Source: Rhodobacteraceae bacterium Araon29 (GTDB lineage Bacteria; Pseudomonadota; Alphaproteobacteria; Rhodobacterales; Rhodobacteraceae). Taken from it: a stretch of 64,000 nucleotides of DNA. The stretch covers positions 1,302,001 to 1,366,000 of the forward strand of contig CP046865.1 in assembly GCA_039640505.1 (NCBI GenBank), given 5' to 3'. A program made the position numbers and the translations under genes. Shown here piece after piece: positions 26,842-36,261 of this stretch. Numbering within the stretch: the first letter of the stretch is position 1; every line of letters begins with the position of its first letter. The notes below the pieces were generated by a model that worked only from the letters and a program-made list of their open reading frames with translations, made no database searches and was not told the origin of the DNA.

Positions 26842-28266
26842 TTAGGATAAAGCGTCAACTGCACGGCCAAGCTGGCCGATTAAATCACCAGCAGTGATGC
26901 GCGCGTGACCTTCCTCAATCAATAAACTGGCGGCTTTGCTGTGCAGCCAGACCGCGGTGCGTTCAGGTGTGGCACACCCCTGTGCCAAGAGCGCGCCTAA
27001 AATGCCGGCTAGCACATCGCCCGATCCTGCAGTGCCCAAAGCGCTGTTGGCAAAGGGGTTGACATAAATTGGATCTGGGCCGGTAAGGGTTCCTGCGCCT
27101 TTTAGAACCCACTGGCCGCCATATCTGTCTTGAAGTTCTTGAAGAGCTGCAAATCTGTTCTCTGGCAAAGTGCCGAGCAAAGCCCGGGCTTCGCCGGGAT
27201 GCGGGGTGGCAATCCACGGCGCGCCGCGCTGCTTGGGGCGGGTGCGGGCCAGCCAATGCAGACCGTCGGCATCTAGTACAAGAGGGATATCTAACTCCCA
27301 TACGACGCTTAGAAAGGCGTCTGCCTCTGCGCCAAGCCCGGGGCCAGCCACAATCGCATCCATGTTGCGCGCGGTTTGGCAAAAGGGGTCAAGCGATTTT
27401 TCCACACCAATCAGCTCCAGCGGTCTTTGGGCAAAATCCGGACCGCACACATAGACTTTCCCTGCGCCGGTTTTAAGGGCTGCCAACCCCGCCAGTGCAC
27501 CGGCGCCCTCCATGCCGCTCCAACCGCCGAGCACCAGCACATTGCCATGGGTGCCTTTGTGCCCGCTTGGTGCACGTTTTAGGGATGGAAGGGCGCTTTT
27601 TTCAATTAAATATGAGGTTGGGTCCACATGGGTTTCAGGAGCTTCGCATCCAAGATTGTCAAAACAAAGCTCGCCGCAGTAATCTGGCCCTGATCCGGTA
27701 TAGCAGCCTTGTTTTCGGGTTAGGCACATCATTGTGATGTCCGCAGTAACTGCCGCCCCGGGCGCCAAGCCAGAGCTTGCATCGAGCCCTGAAGGCACAT
27801 CAATCGCAATCACATGCGCGCCTTTTTGACGGGCCTGATTGACCCATTTAATGGCCGTTTTGATATCCCCTTCGGGTGGCCGGTTAAAGCCTATGCCAAG
27901 AAGCCCATCAACAATAATATCGCCGGGCGAAATCTGCTTTAAGTCCGGCAAATCTGCTTGGGTGTCTAGGCCAAGCTCTTTTGCAAAAACGCTCACGGGA
28001 TGCAGCGGATCAAGCGCTGCGCCGCAAGATAGCAAGCTGACTGCCCGCTGCTTTAGCAGTGCCAGTATAGCCACCCCATAGGCATCGCCGCCATTATTGC
28101 CCGCACCTGCAAGGCACCAGATTTTACCGCCTGCATCAAAGCCCTGTAGTTTGTCGAAAACAGCGCTTGCCGCCCGCATCATCAGCAAGCTGGCGGGTGC
28201 TTTGGTTTGACAATATATCCGGTCTAGTTGCCGCGAAGAATGTGCATCGTAAAGTTCCACCTGCAT
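26842..28266 (-). CDS. nnr: Bifunctional NAD(P)HX epimerase / ADP-dependent dehydratase
   Basis: Repairs hydrated NADH and NADPH. The N-terminal NnrE (YjeF_N) domain, residues ~1-210, has GAGNNGGDAYGVA and DGLLGIGFNRPP followed by VIAIDVPSGLDASSG. The C-terminal NnrD (carbohydrate-kinase-like) domain, ~225-474, has GHKGTHGNVLVLGG, AGPGLG, IATPHPGEARALLG and the catalytic GTAGSGDVLAGILGALLAQG. Full length for the fused bacterial enzyme at 474 residues. Monocistronic as far as can be seen. Confidence 0.93.
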   Translation of the reverse strand: MQVELYDAHSSRQLDRIYCQTKAPASLLMMRAASAVFDKLQGFDAGGKIWCLAGAGNNGGDAYGVAILALLKQRAVSLLSCGAALDPLHPVSVFAKELGLDTQADLPDLKQISPGDIIVDGLLGIGFNRPPEGDIKTAIKWVNQARQKGAHVIAIDVPSGLDASSGLAPGAAVTADITMMCLTRKQGCYTGSGPDYCGELCFDNLGCEAPETHVDPTSYLIEKSALPSLKRAPSGHKGTHGNVLVLGGWSGMEGAGALAGLAALKTGAGKVYVCGPDFAQRPLELIGVEKSLDPFCQTARNMDAIVAGPGLGAEADAFLSVVWELDIPLVLDADGLHWLARTRPKQRGAPWIATPHPGEARALLGTLPENRFAALQELQDRYGGQWVLKGAGTLTGPDPIYVNPFANSALGTAGSGDVLAGILGALLAQGCATPERTAVWLHSKAASLLIEEGHARITAGDLIGQLGRAVDALS

Positions 28267-28458
28267 GACCTTTATAAAACAGTCCCCTAGAGCTTATGGG
28301 GCAAAACCAGTCTCGACCAGAAAAAAATGTTGTTCCACAGCCTCGTATAGCTTTGCCAAGCAGCAAGGTGCTCAGGCTCTTTTTTTTTGCGCTGCTATTA
28401 GCGTGAATTATTTAACCGCTGGTCCCTGCCGTTTGGTGCGCATTGCGCCATTGTGGGG

Positions 28459-29214
28459 TTATTGGGCAATACTACACCGAAGCGCTGGTTGGTGATCCAA
28501 ATACACCGTAATAGCATCGCCCGGATGTACCGGATAAAGCCCTAGCGTCGTCCCAGTAAGCACCAGATCGCCATTTGACAGTTTTAGATCGTGCGCTGCC
28601 AGATGATCTTCTAGCCAATCCAGTGACCCCTCTGGGCCGCCCGGCATCGGCCACAGCGTGTCAGTGTCAAAAACTTCGCCATTGATCCTTACGGATAGGG
28701 TTGCGGGCTGCTCCATATAGGTGTTCGAAGCCTGCCAAGACTTTGCTGGCACCATCACGCCGGCATTCAAACCGTTATTTGCGATCAACTCTGACAGATT
28801 CTTTTCCGGTGCTCGGAAAACAAAATTGTGCAATTCGATAACTGGAAAAACGGCGGCAATCTTACCATGATGCCCGATTTGAAGCGCCATTTCGCCCTCA
28901 ATGGCCAGATTGCAGAATGCTTCGGGTGCCAGCACAGTTCCATCATCCCGAATTTCGTCTGTGAACAACGTGCCACGGATCGGGCCCGCCATCCCGAATT
29001 GTGCTGTTGTGCCCGGGCCAGTACAGCCGACTTTATAGCCAGCAACGTGCTCGCCTTCTGCGACACGAAGCTTGGTCATTGCATCTTGCACTGCGTATGC
29101 TTCGCTGACATCCAAGCCAAAACCCGCATCAGCAAAACAGGTCCCAGGAGTGCGTGCCCGATAATCTTGTACTTGTCGCACTGCAAGCTGTTCGATGTCA
29201 CTAGCCAATATCAT
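28459..29214 (-). CDS. 2-keto-4-pentenoate hydratase / oxaloacetate-decarboxylase-type protein
   Basis: A 251-residue member of the FAH-like hydratase family acting in meta-cleavage pathways (MhpD/HpaH type). It has YAVQDAMTKLRVAEGEHVAGYKVGCT at residues ~40-65, then metal-binding AIEGEMALQIG (E-x-E), VIELHNFVF and the terminal NGDLVLTGTTLGLYPVHPGDAITV. ATG 29214 has AAAGG at a suitable distance. No aromatic-degradation genes surround it, so the substrate is unclear. The gene lies between nnr and an aminopeptidase on the same strand. Confidence 0.82.
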   Translation of the reverse strand: MILASDIEQLAVRQVQDYRARTPGTCFADAGFGLDVSEAYAVQDAMTKLRVAEGEHVAGYKVGCTGPGTTAQFGMAGPIRGTLFTDEIRDDGTVLAPEAFCNLAIEGEMALQIGHHGKIAAVFPVIELHNFVFRAPEKNLSELIANNGLNAGVMVPAKSWQASNTYMEQPATLSVRINGEVFDTDTLWPMPGGPEGSLDWLEDHLAAHDLKLSNGDLVLTGTTLGLYPVHPGDAITVYLDHQPALRCSIAQ

Positions 29215-29265
29215 AACCTGCAACCTTTGCGATAAAGCGGGCTGGAGTAGCCCTTAAAACACTTA

Positions 29266-30579
29266 CTAGTCTGCGGGATTTTGGCTTGAATGATGCTTTG
29301 CAGGGTGATTATCAGGCCCCTCGCTGCCGGCAATAGAAAAGGCCCATTCGCCATCACGCAGCACAGCCACCTTGCTGCCATCTTCGCTAATGCCGTCAAT
29401 ATTGATATCTTGCGAACCGATCATCCAATCCACGTGGATCATCGAGCTGTTGCCGCCGCGCGCGGTGATGTCCTCTTTGCTCGCGGTGTCGCCGTCGGTG
29501 AAACATTTTGAATAACATTGCCCCAAAGCGATATGGCAGGCAGCGTTTTCATCAAACAAAGTGTTGTAGAATAGCAAACCGGATTGCGAAATTGGCGAGC
29601 TATGCGGCACGAGCGCGACCTCGCCCAAGCGGCGTGCCCCCGGATCACTGTCCAAAAGCGATATAAGCACGTCTTCACCTTTGCTGGCTTTGGCGTCGAC
29701 AATATTTCCCTTTTCAAAACGCACTTCGATATTTTCGATAAGATTGCCTTGATGAGACAGGGGTTTGGTTGAGCGTACATAGCCCTCGACCTTTGCGGCA
29801 TGGGGCGTGGTAAACACCTCTTCGGTGGGGATGTTCGGATTGCAAGTGATACCATTTTTTGCGGTTGAAGCGCCGCCCATCCAAGCGTGTTGTTCGGCCA
29901 GCCCCACACGTAAATCAGTGCCCGGGCCGGTGAAATGCAAGGCGGCAAACCGGTGGTCATTCAGCCAGTTTGTGCGGTTGCGCAGCATATCATTATGCGC
30001 ACGCCATTCACGGACCGGATCGGGTCCTACCACCCGCGAGGCGGAAAAAATTGCGTCAGCAAGTTGGGCTTGTGCGGCCTCGGTAGACAGCTCTGGAAAC
30101 ACACGTTTCGCCCAAACAGCGCCAGGCCAAGATACAATGTTCCAATTGACGTTGAACTGGGTAATGCGTTCCAAAGCCGGTAAATGTGCCTTTGACATGG
30201 CTTTGTTAACACGGCTCACACTGCTGGGGTCCTGACCTGATAGAAGCATCGGGTCGTCCCCGACGATTGCCAGACGTGCGGTATTGTTATCAAAGGCTTC
30301 GGCCATGCCATTATAAAGCCAGTTTGCGGCTGTATCAAAACTACTGGCAGAGCCGTGTGCGTACCGCGCTAGAGTGATCTCGGGATCAGACAACAGCGGG
30401 GTGACCACACCTGCGCCTGCCTGATAGGCATGCACAGCAATCCGGCGCACCAGTGGCAAAGCCTCGGCCGGCGCAGTGATCAAAAGATCCTGACCCTGCT
30501 CGAGGGCAAGCCCTGTTTGAACCGACAGCTGTGCCAGTTTATCAAGTTTGGTTTCATCAAATGGGAGCGTTGCAGTCAT
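29266..30579 (-). CDS. M29 family aminopeptidase
   Basis: A cytosolic metallo-aminopeptidase of the AmpS/thermophilic M29 family, 437 residues from ATG 30579. Typical segments are LAQLSVQTGLALEQGQDLLI, GPGTDLRVGLAEQHAW, NIPTEEVFTTPHAAKVEGYV (metal-ligand Glu), GEVALVPHSSPISQSGLLFYNTLFDENAACHIALG and MIHVDWMIGS. All the usual regions are present, so the enzyme looks intact. It is 51 bases upstream of the hydratase gene and could share a transcript. Confidence 0.9.
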   Translation of the reverse strand: MTATLPFDETKLDKLAQLSVQTGLALEQGQDLLITAPAEALPLVRRIAVHAYQAGAGVVTPLLSDPEITLARYAHGSASSFDTAANWLYNGMAEAFDNNTARLAIVGDDPMLLSGQDPSSVSRVNKAMSKAHLPALERITQFNVNWNIVSWPGAVWAKRVFPELSTEAAQAQLADAIFSASRVVGPDPVREWRAHNDMLRNRTNWLNDHRFAALHFTGPGTDLRVGLAEQHAWMGGASTAKNGITCNPNIPTEEVFTTPHAAKVEGYVRSTKPLSHQGNLIENIEVRFEKGNIVDAKASKGEDVLISLLDSDPGARRLGEVALVPHSSPISQSGLLFYNTLFDENAACHIALGQCYSKCFTDGDTASKEDITARGGNSSMIHVDWMIGSQDINIDGISEDGSKVAVLRDGEWAFSIAGSEGPDNHPAKHHSSQNPAD

Positions 30580-30826
30580 GGTCGATATCTCTAATGAGGC
30601 AGATTTGCGCATTTCGTATTACGAGTGAAATTGCGGTGGCACAACTAAATTCTGTAATCATTTGCTTTACTGGAAGGCCATAGGTCGTAATACGCTTAAT
30701 TTGCCAGCACGTGCCATACGCTACCCAAAGGGCCGCAACGTTACAGGTTTTCGTGCCCAGCCTTCTTATGGTATCTTCAATTTACGTCGTGAAGTGTTGG
30801 TAGGTTAATACGTAGGAGAAGGCATA

Positions 30827-31567
30827 ATGTCTCAGTCTGGTTTTTTGTTAATTGCCGATATCAGCGGCTATACCGAGTTTATTCAGCTTCATAATATGCG
30901 AAAACGGCCGATAGTGGGCGATAAAATGGCCGATATGTTCGAGTCGCACGCAGAAGTTATAATTTCTGATTTGCTTGAAACAGTTATCGACGCAATTGAG
31001 CCAAAAATGCAGCTTAATAAGCTAGAAGGCGACGCGGCATTTTTCTTTTGTGACGTCACAGACGATAAAAATCAGTCAGATGAAATTATAGAATTGATGG
31101 ACGCGGCCAATGAAGCCTTTAAGGCCAAATTAACCGAGCTTGTTTTTGTGCAGGCTTGCGGCTGTGATCCTTGCCGCCAGTCGAAAAACTTAAGGTTAAA
31201 AATTGTTGCCCATAAAGGTGAATTCACGGTTCAAAAAATCCGCCGATTTGAAGAACTGGCTGGAGAAGATGTTGTTTTGGTTCACCGCCTGCTTAAAAAT
31301 GATCTAAAAAGTGATGAGTACTGGCTGGTTACGCCCGAATTCTACGCAGGTTTGAACCCGGAAAACCAAAGTCTGTTTGCCAAGGTTAGTCAAAAGCTTG
31401 AAAACTTTGGTACAGTGAAATTGAACTATCTTGAGTTCAGCACGCCCGAGCCTCGTAATGAAAAAGTCGAAAGCCGCTCGCGGACTTTCAACTGGTTCGT
31501 TCAGGCCGGTTATTTTTCGCGGATGCTGATTAAACGTGGGCTTCGTGGGAAGTCTCGGGGGGCCTAA
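30827..31567 (+). CDS. DUF2652 nucleotide-cyclase-like protein
   Basis: 246 residues with a clear TAGGAGAAGG ribosome site. The first 170 residues look like a class III cyclase catalytic fold: LLIADISGYTEFI carries the first metal-binding Asp and QLNKLEGDAAFFF the second. LRLKIVAHKGEFTVQKI matches the G-x-hydrophobic strand region, and a Cys cluster ACGCDPC precedes it. The family is annotated only as DUF2652. Whether it makes cAMP or has lost activity is not decided by the sequence, since substrate-specifying Lys and transition-state Arg/Asn residues are not obvious. Stands alone, divergent from the aminopeptidase and convergent with an MFS gene. Confidence 0.75.
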   Translation: MSQSGFLLIADISGYTEFIQLHNMRKRPIVGDKMADMFESHAEVIISDLLETVIDAIEPKMQLNKLEGDAAFFFCDVTDDKNQSDEIIELMDAANEAFKAKLTELVFVQACGCDPCRQSKNLRLKIVAHKGEFTVQKIRRFEELAGEDVVLVHRLLKNDLKSDEYWLVTPEFYAGLNPENQSLFAKVSQKLENFGTVKLNYLEFSTPEPRNEKVESRSRTFNWFVQAGYFSRMLIKRGLRGKSRGA

Positions 31568-31590
31568 TCGGATAAGCCGCAGCGGTTCTG

Positions 31591-32751
31591 TTAGCCAGCT
31601 TGTTCAATCGCTGCTGGTTTAATCAGGAAATAAACCAAGGCTGCCAGCAAAGCCCATAGAATTGCTAATAAGTGCATGATTAAGTTAATGGAATATGTTT
31701 CTGCCAGAAAGCCAACGATGGTTGGTCCAAAAACAAATCCGGTAAAGGCAATTAAGTTAATATCGCCAACATTTTTTTGGGTTTCAGCATCGTCGTTTGT
31801 GACACCAAGACCCAATAAAACAGGGAAGAAATTTGACGTAAGTAATCCAAAAATAAAAAACCCGCAGACAATCACTGAAACATTACCTGCCTGTAAACAA
31901 AATAGAAGCAAGACGCACCCAACGAGCGTAAAAGTCACGCCAACGGTGCGTTCACCATAGCGGCCAAGCAAACGTTCGCCGAAAATCCGCGAGATGATCT
32001 CACCGGAATTGAAAGCAAAGATAATGATGCCGCCCAATGCCAAGGCCACGCCTAAATCCCGCGTTAACCACAGGGCCGACCAATCCATAATAATACCGAC
32101 AGTGCCAAAATTTAGGGCCGCAAGAATACCCAAAAAGATCGCTGTCCTTGATGTAGGTTTCGCCGTTTTTGATTGCTTGGGTGGGATATGGTGAACGGTT
32201 TTAAGCTTGGCTAAAGCGAGCGCAAGTAAAAGCACAAGTATGGATGCACAGAGCAGCGCATATTCCTCTTTTTCAAAATTGCTAAGGAGTAATCCGCCCA
32301 AAATCGTACCTGTCAAACCGCCGATCGAGAAACACGCCATGTGAAATGGCATGAGCTTGCGGCCCAATTTCTTTTCATAGCTTGCAGTGGCCGAAACAAC
32401 GCTTGAATTGAGCACTCCAAAACTAATGCTTATGGGAAGGGCTAAAACCAAAAGAGCCATATAGCTCTGCGACGTTGCCCAAATAAAGAAAATTACAGGG
32501 AAAGACAAAAGACCAGCCTTAATCAAAAATTCGGGTGAAAAACGGGTAAGCAAAAAACGATTAGAGATTTGGATTGATGCCAAAGAGCCAATGCCAAACG
32601 ACATTAATACAAAGCCAAAGTCAGATTCGGATATTGAAATTTGATGGATTTTCCAGGGAATAAAAACAAACCACACAGCGATTAATGTCATTGCCAACCA
32701 AATTGAAACTCTGGTGAGAATTAGATTTCGGGACAATTCATTAATAGACAT
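31591..32751 (-). CDS. MFS transporter
   Basis: A 386-residue permease with 12 hydrophobic helices, resembling the FucP/YbjJ-like branch of the major facilitator superfamily (RFGERLLGRYGERTVGVTF in the middle loop). ATG 32751 has AAGGGA seven bases upstream. Substrate unknown. Thirty-three bases upstream of the start is a perfect 20-base palindrome that probably binds a repressor; no regulator gene lies alongside. Confidence 0.8.
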   Translation of the reverse strand: MSINELSRNLILTRVSIWLAMTLIAVWFVFIPWKIHQISISESDFGFVLMSFGIGSLASIQISNRFLLTRFSPEFLIKAGLLSFPVIFFIWATSQSYMALLVLALPISISFGVLNSSVVSATASYEKKLGRKLMPFHMACFSIGGLTGTILGGLLLSNFEKEEYALLCASILVLLLALALAKLKTVHHIPPKQSKTAKPTSRTAIFLGILAALNFGTVGIIMDWSALWLTRDLGVALALGGIIIFAFNSGEIISRIFGERLLGRYGERTVGVTFTLVGCVLLLFCLQAGNVSVIVCGFFIFGLLTSNFFPVLLGLGVTNDDAETQKNVGDINLIAFTGFVFGPTIVGFLAETYSINLIMHLLAILWALLAALVYFLIKPAAIEQAG

Positions 32752-32783
32752 TTTCAATCCCTTGCTAGAAAAACTATATTTGT

Positions 32784-32803
32784 GGGTGTTAATATTAACA
32801 CCC
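32784..32803. promoter_or_regulatory. Perfect 20-base palindrome upstream of the MFS gene
   Basis: GGGTGTTAATATTAACACCC reads the same on both strands. It is placed 33 bases upstream of the MFS start codon and is not followed by a T-run, so an operator is more likely than a terminator. The TGTTAAT half-sites are of a kind used by dimeric HTH regulators. Confidence 0.6.
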
Positions 32804-33251
32804 GAAGATGCAGATATTTCCTAATCTAAATATTAATTAATATTGGATATTTATGAAATGATAGGAGTCAAAGTGTTAATTTAATTAGGATGGGAAATAT
32901 ATTTACGCATTTGCATAATTATTAATCACTTTGATGTAAGGACAATGCTTTTGGGCTGGATAAACTTTATGTCTGAGTAGGTTCCGTACATCCTGCAAGG
33001 GAAGGTCTGACAGCATTTTGCGCCACTAACAGCCTTTGTCATTTACCCCAGTAGAATTTTTTTCACAGCCATATAATGTTTTGATGCCATACACTTTAAA
33101 TCTTTGTCAGTGTTTTGATCCAATTTTTATTTACTGAGCAAGGAGTTCAAACCATTTTTTGATTTGTTGAAAATTGAAGATTATAGAGTTTGCCGTCTTG
33201 AATAATCATCGCAAGTGTTATGTTGTAGGGTATTAACATAGGAAAAAATCA
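32804..33251. other. AT-rich intergenic region
   Basis: About 450 bases between the divergent MFS and MipA/OmpV-like genes. Strongly AT-rich, especially near 32815-32900. I see no open frame worth calling, no tRNA and no clear terminator. AGGAAAAAATCA at the right edge is the ribosome site of the following gene. Confidence 0.5.
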
Positions 33252-33998
33252 ATGTTTAAACACCAAATCGCCGGTTTTGCGGTCGCTATAGCCTCTATCG
33301 CCACCACGAGTATTGCTCAAGACAGCGCCCAGTTGTCAGTGGGAATGGCCTATATAAGTAGCGCTTCACCTTATCAGGGTGTAGCGTCATCGTCGCGTGT
33401 CATGCCATCTTTGTCATTTGAAAGCGGTGATCTAAAGCTAAGCGTTCAGGACGGTATTTCGTATCGGGTTTTCGCCGCGGGTGAAAATCAAATTAGGGTT
33501 AATTTGGCCCCTAATTTTCAACCCTACAAAAGCTCAGATTCGTCCACGCTAAGCGCAATGGATCGCGATATGAGCGTTGATGGTGTGGTTGCCGGGTCGT
33601 TTGAAATTGCCAGAGGGTCAACATTACGCCTAAAGGCTTCCACCGACCTCAGCAATAAGTTCAATGGCCATTTGGTGGATGTATCGTTCAGTCAATTCAT
33701 TCCTTTGGGTGGGATACCAACTATCTTTTCACTGGGTAGCAAATGGTATGATAGCAAACGGTCCCAATATGATTATGGTGTATATGCCTCTGAAGTGGTC
33801 GCTGGCCGCGCTGAATATGCGCCCGGCGCTGTTGCTGTGACGTATTTATCAGTGAATTCATTCATGACTGTGACTGATAATATTAGCGCATTTGTTAATA
33901 TATCAGCAAATTTGCTTCCTAAAGAAATCACCAACAGCCCGATTGTAAGCCAAGAAAGCACGGTGAGTACTGTTGTGGGATTATCTTACAGCTTTTGA
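33252..33998 (+). CDS. MipA/OmpV family outer-membrane protein
   Basis: A 248-residue protein with a signal peptide (residues 1-22, cleavage after TTSIAQ). The mature part has alternating-strand segments and ends with the outer-membrane terminal aromatic VVGLSYSF. Recognisable segments are SVGMAYISSASPYQG, MPSLSFESGDLKLSVQDGISYRVF and YDYGVYASEV, as in MipA/OmpV scaffold-type barrels. Function is not established; some relatives bind murein hydrolase complexes or respond to osmotic stress. First gene of the AT-rich series up to tRNA-Glu. Confidence 0.72.
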   Translation: MFKHQIAGFAVAIASIATTSIAQDSAQLSVGMAYISSASPYQGVASSSRVMPSLSFESGDLKLSVQDGISYRVFAAGENQIRVNLAPNFQPYKSSDSSTLSAMDRDMSVDGVVAGSFEIARGSTLRLKASTDLSNKFNGHLVDVSFSQFIPLGGIPTIFSLGSKWYDSKRSQYDYGVYASEVVAGRAEYAPGAVAVTYLSVNSFMTVTDNISAFVNISANLLPKEITNSPIVSQESTVSTVVGLSYSF

Positions 33999-34151
33999 CA
34001 GTACAAAATCTATTCCTGCCTCGGTAAAATCGGGGCGAGTTAGGTTCATAGCGAGATCATTGGATCACTCAAGTGGTGATAAATTCTGTTGAGTTGTGAC
34101 AGATAATTATCTAGCTTTGAATGGCCTTGTTTTTGAGTAAGGGGTTTTCTA

Positions 34152-34631
34152 ATGCGTTGTTATTTCGTTGCAATTATTCTGTGGGCCTTTGCTGTTCCTC
34201 TGTTGGCACAGGATTTCAATACCGGTATGGCGGCATATAAATCGGGGGATTTATCGACCGCTTTAGAAGAATGGGAGCCTTTGGCAGAAGAGGGTAATGC
34301 CTTTGCGCAATTCAATCTTGGTATCATGTATGACTATGATATCGGTGATTATAAAAAAGCTGTCAAATGGTACGGTTTAAGCGCTGCGCAGGGGCTTAAT
34401 GCGGCCCAATTTAATCTTGGTGTGATGTATGATTATGGCTATGGTGTCGCCCAAGATTTTATCTTGGCCTATCTGTGGTTCGATTTGGCAGGCGTTAATG
34501 GCCATAAGGATGGCTTTAAAAATAGAGACGTAATTGCCCAAAAGATGAGTGACGAAGATATCTCACAAGCCCAAACTATAGCTGTGAAATGTTTGGATAG
34601 TGCTTACCAAGACTGTGGGTATGAACCATAG
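34152..34631 (+). CDS. Exported Sel1-repeat protein
   Basis: 159 residues with a signal peptide (MRCYFVAIILWAFAVPLLAQ). Three Sel1-like helical repeats run from ~25 to 125: MAAYKSGDLSTALEEWEPLA, then AQFNLGIMYDYDIGDYKKAV and AQFNLGVMYDYGYGVAQD. Such proteins act as periplasmic scaffolds. Good ribosome site AAGGGG before ATG 34152. The C-terminus holds CLDSAYQDCGYEP with two Cys that could form a disulfide. No partner is evident. Confidence 0.85.
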   Translation: MRCYFVAIILWAFAVPLLAQDFNTGMAAYKSGDLSTALEEWEPLAEEGNAFAQFNLGIMYDYDIGDYKKAVKWYGLSAAQGLNAAQFNLGVMYDYGYGVAQDFILAYLWFDLAGVNGHKDGFKNRDVIAQKMSDEDISQAQTIAVKCLDSAYQDCGYEP

Positions 34632-34749
34632 AAAATCATATTTAGCTTAGTCACCACAGCAAATGTGATTAATGCGTGTCATTGCCTTCGGCGTATAATA
34701 TTGAACTCTGCAATTGGTTGCCACGCCCGCTTCTAAACAAAGGGAAACA

Positions 34750-35013
34750 ATGAAAGAATTAGCTAGCTCTCAACGGAAAAGTATTCTGATCAGAGGCCTT
34801 CAAATGGCAGTGATCGGCATAATTTTCAACTTAGGCATCACCGTATTGACGTTCTTAGCCATTATTCAATTTTTCTGGATGCTTTTTACACAAGATAAAA
34901 ATAAACTCATTGCCAATTTGGGTGCGAGCTTGAAGATATGGTTTGGTGGCGCAACAGAGTTTTTGTTGGGCACAAGTGATACAAAACCATTTCCGTGGTC
35001 TGCCATGGAATGA
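34750..35013 (+). CDS. DUF4389-like small membrane protein
   Basis: An 87-residue protein from ATG 34750 (AAAGGGAAACA before it). It has one or two adjacent membrane helices (residues ~12-45) followed by FFWMLFTQDKNKLIANLGASLKIW and a terminal KPFPWS. This is the pattern of DUF4389 proteins (a helix pair, an LFTGE-like turn and a KPFPF end). Function unknown. The TTG start at 34714 seems unnecessary. Confidence 0.7.
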   Translation: MKELASSQRKSILIRGLQMAVIGIIFNLGITVLTFLAIIQFFWMLFTQDKNKLIANLGASLKIWFGGATEFLLGTSDTKPFPWSAME

Positions 35014-35082
35014 GCGTTGAGCATGTGCATAAGATAAGAGTGTTTTTAAAATATATTAAAGGCAAACGCAGGGACACTTGGT

Positions 35083-35667
35083 ATGCGACTGGAAAAGATT
35101 AACTATCTGCTTAAACTGCTCTTGATCAGTATCCCGCTTGTGTTCTGTTTTATGGGAGAGGCTATGGCTTATGAAGAACCTGAATACCTGCTTGTAAAAC
35201 GTACTGATTTCTATGAGATCAGGCTGTACGAAGATAGGCTTGCTGTTCAAACCCATCAAAGTTCAGGCGAAGATAGAGCTTTCGGGCGCTTGTTTAGGTA
35301 TATCTCGGGTTCGAACCAAAGCGCTTCGAAAATCGCAATGACAACCCCCGTCATCCAATCCGATGATGGCAGCGGTTTGGTGATGCATTTTTTCCTCCCC
35401 AAGTCTTACTCGGCGCAAACAGCCCCAACGCCACGGGCTGATAATGTTACGCTGGTCACGGTAAAAGGCGGATATTATGCGGTTCTTAAGTATTCGGGTC
35501 GTTCTAATAATGAAAACCACCGCAAGCATACGGCGGCACTCAAAGAGGCGTTGGATCAAGATAGTGTAACCATCCAAGGGGTGGCTATTCGCGCCACCTA
35601 TAATGGACCTTTTACCCCGTTTTTTTTGCGCAGGAACGAAGCAATGTTTCGTGTGAAGTGGGAATAG
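35083..35667 (+). CDS. SOUL haem-binding family protein
   Basis: A 194-residue protein with an N-terminal signal sequence (residues ~8-30). YLLVKRTDFYEIRLYEDRLA is the classic SOUL/HBP start, then IAMTTPVIQS and the terminal YNGPFTPFFLRRNEAMFRV. Family members bind haem or tetrapyrroles in eukaryotes; in bacteria the role is not settled. It is exported or membrane-anchored by the signal. Confidence 0.88.
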   Translation: MRLEKINYLLKLLLISIPLVFCFMGEAMAYEEPEYLLVKRTDFYEIRLYEDRLAVQTHQSSGEDRAFGRLFRYISGSNQSASKIAMTTPVIQSDDGSGLVMHFFLPKSYSAQTAPTPRADNVTLVTVKGGYYAVLKYSGRSNNENHRKHTAALKEALDQDSVTIQGVAIRATYNGPFTPFFLRRNEAMFRVKWE

Positions 35668-35852
35668 CCGCCGTGAGGCAGACCTGTGAAATGTATCAAA
35701 TACCGGCCGGCGAGTTTGCTAAAGGTTTGCCGCATAATTCAAAATAAACCAATTTAATAACTTAAAACCAAGGGTTTGTTTAATATATCAATGAATAGTA
35801 ATTACCTGAGCAGTAGATTATGCGCCAACTACACCAATATCTGGAGAATTGA

Positions 35853-36185
35853 ATGCTGTATGAAAAGATGTTTAACGCTTGGGACAGTTTGGACGTTGAA
35901 ACCTTTCTAAGCTGTTTTCATGAAGAGTATGAGTTTATCTGGCATTCAACGGGAAAGGTGACCAATTTACAAAATACGGATTGGGACCGGTTGGCGGCGC
36001 TCATGTCTGCCTCTGATATTGAAAGCCGCAGGTGTATTTATGAAAATGATGACATTATGATTGCCCATTCTATTGCCACCTATGCAAACGGCAGCCGTGA
36101 TGCAGTGATGGCGGTCTATTTGAAAAAAGATGGTCTGATCTTTAAACAGGAAACCGGCGCGACGCCTCTTTCTGCAAAAGAATAA
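35853..36185 (+). CDS. NTF2-like (SnoaL-type) protein
   Basis: 110 residues with GGAGAATTGA before the ATG. The beginning YEKMFNAWDSLDVETFLSCFHEEYEFI is the typical helix and first strand of nuclear-transport-factor-2-fold proteins; later DIMIAHSIATYANG and AVMAVYLKKDGLIFKQE are strand pairs. No catalytic residues can be assigned. A second NTF2-fold gene lies on the opposite strand 76 bases downstream. Confidence 0.7.
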   Translation: MLYEKMFNAWDSLDVETFLSCFHEEYEFIWHSTGKVTNLQNTDWDRLAALMSASDIESRRCIYENDDIMIAHSIATYANGSRDAVMAVYLKKDGLIFKQETGATPLSAKE

Positions 36186-36261
36186 ATCCATGTGCAATAT
36201 AGCGAAAGCTTTTCGGTTTATTCCAACACTCTGACATTGTTTGATTTTCTTCTGCGCTCAC

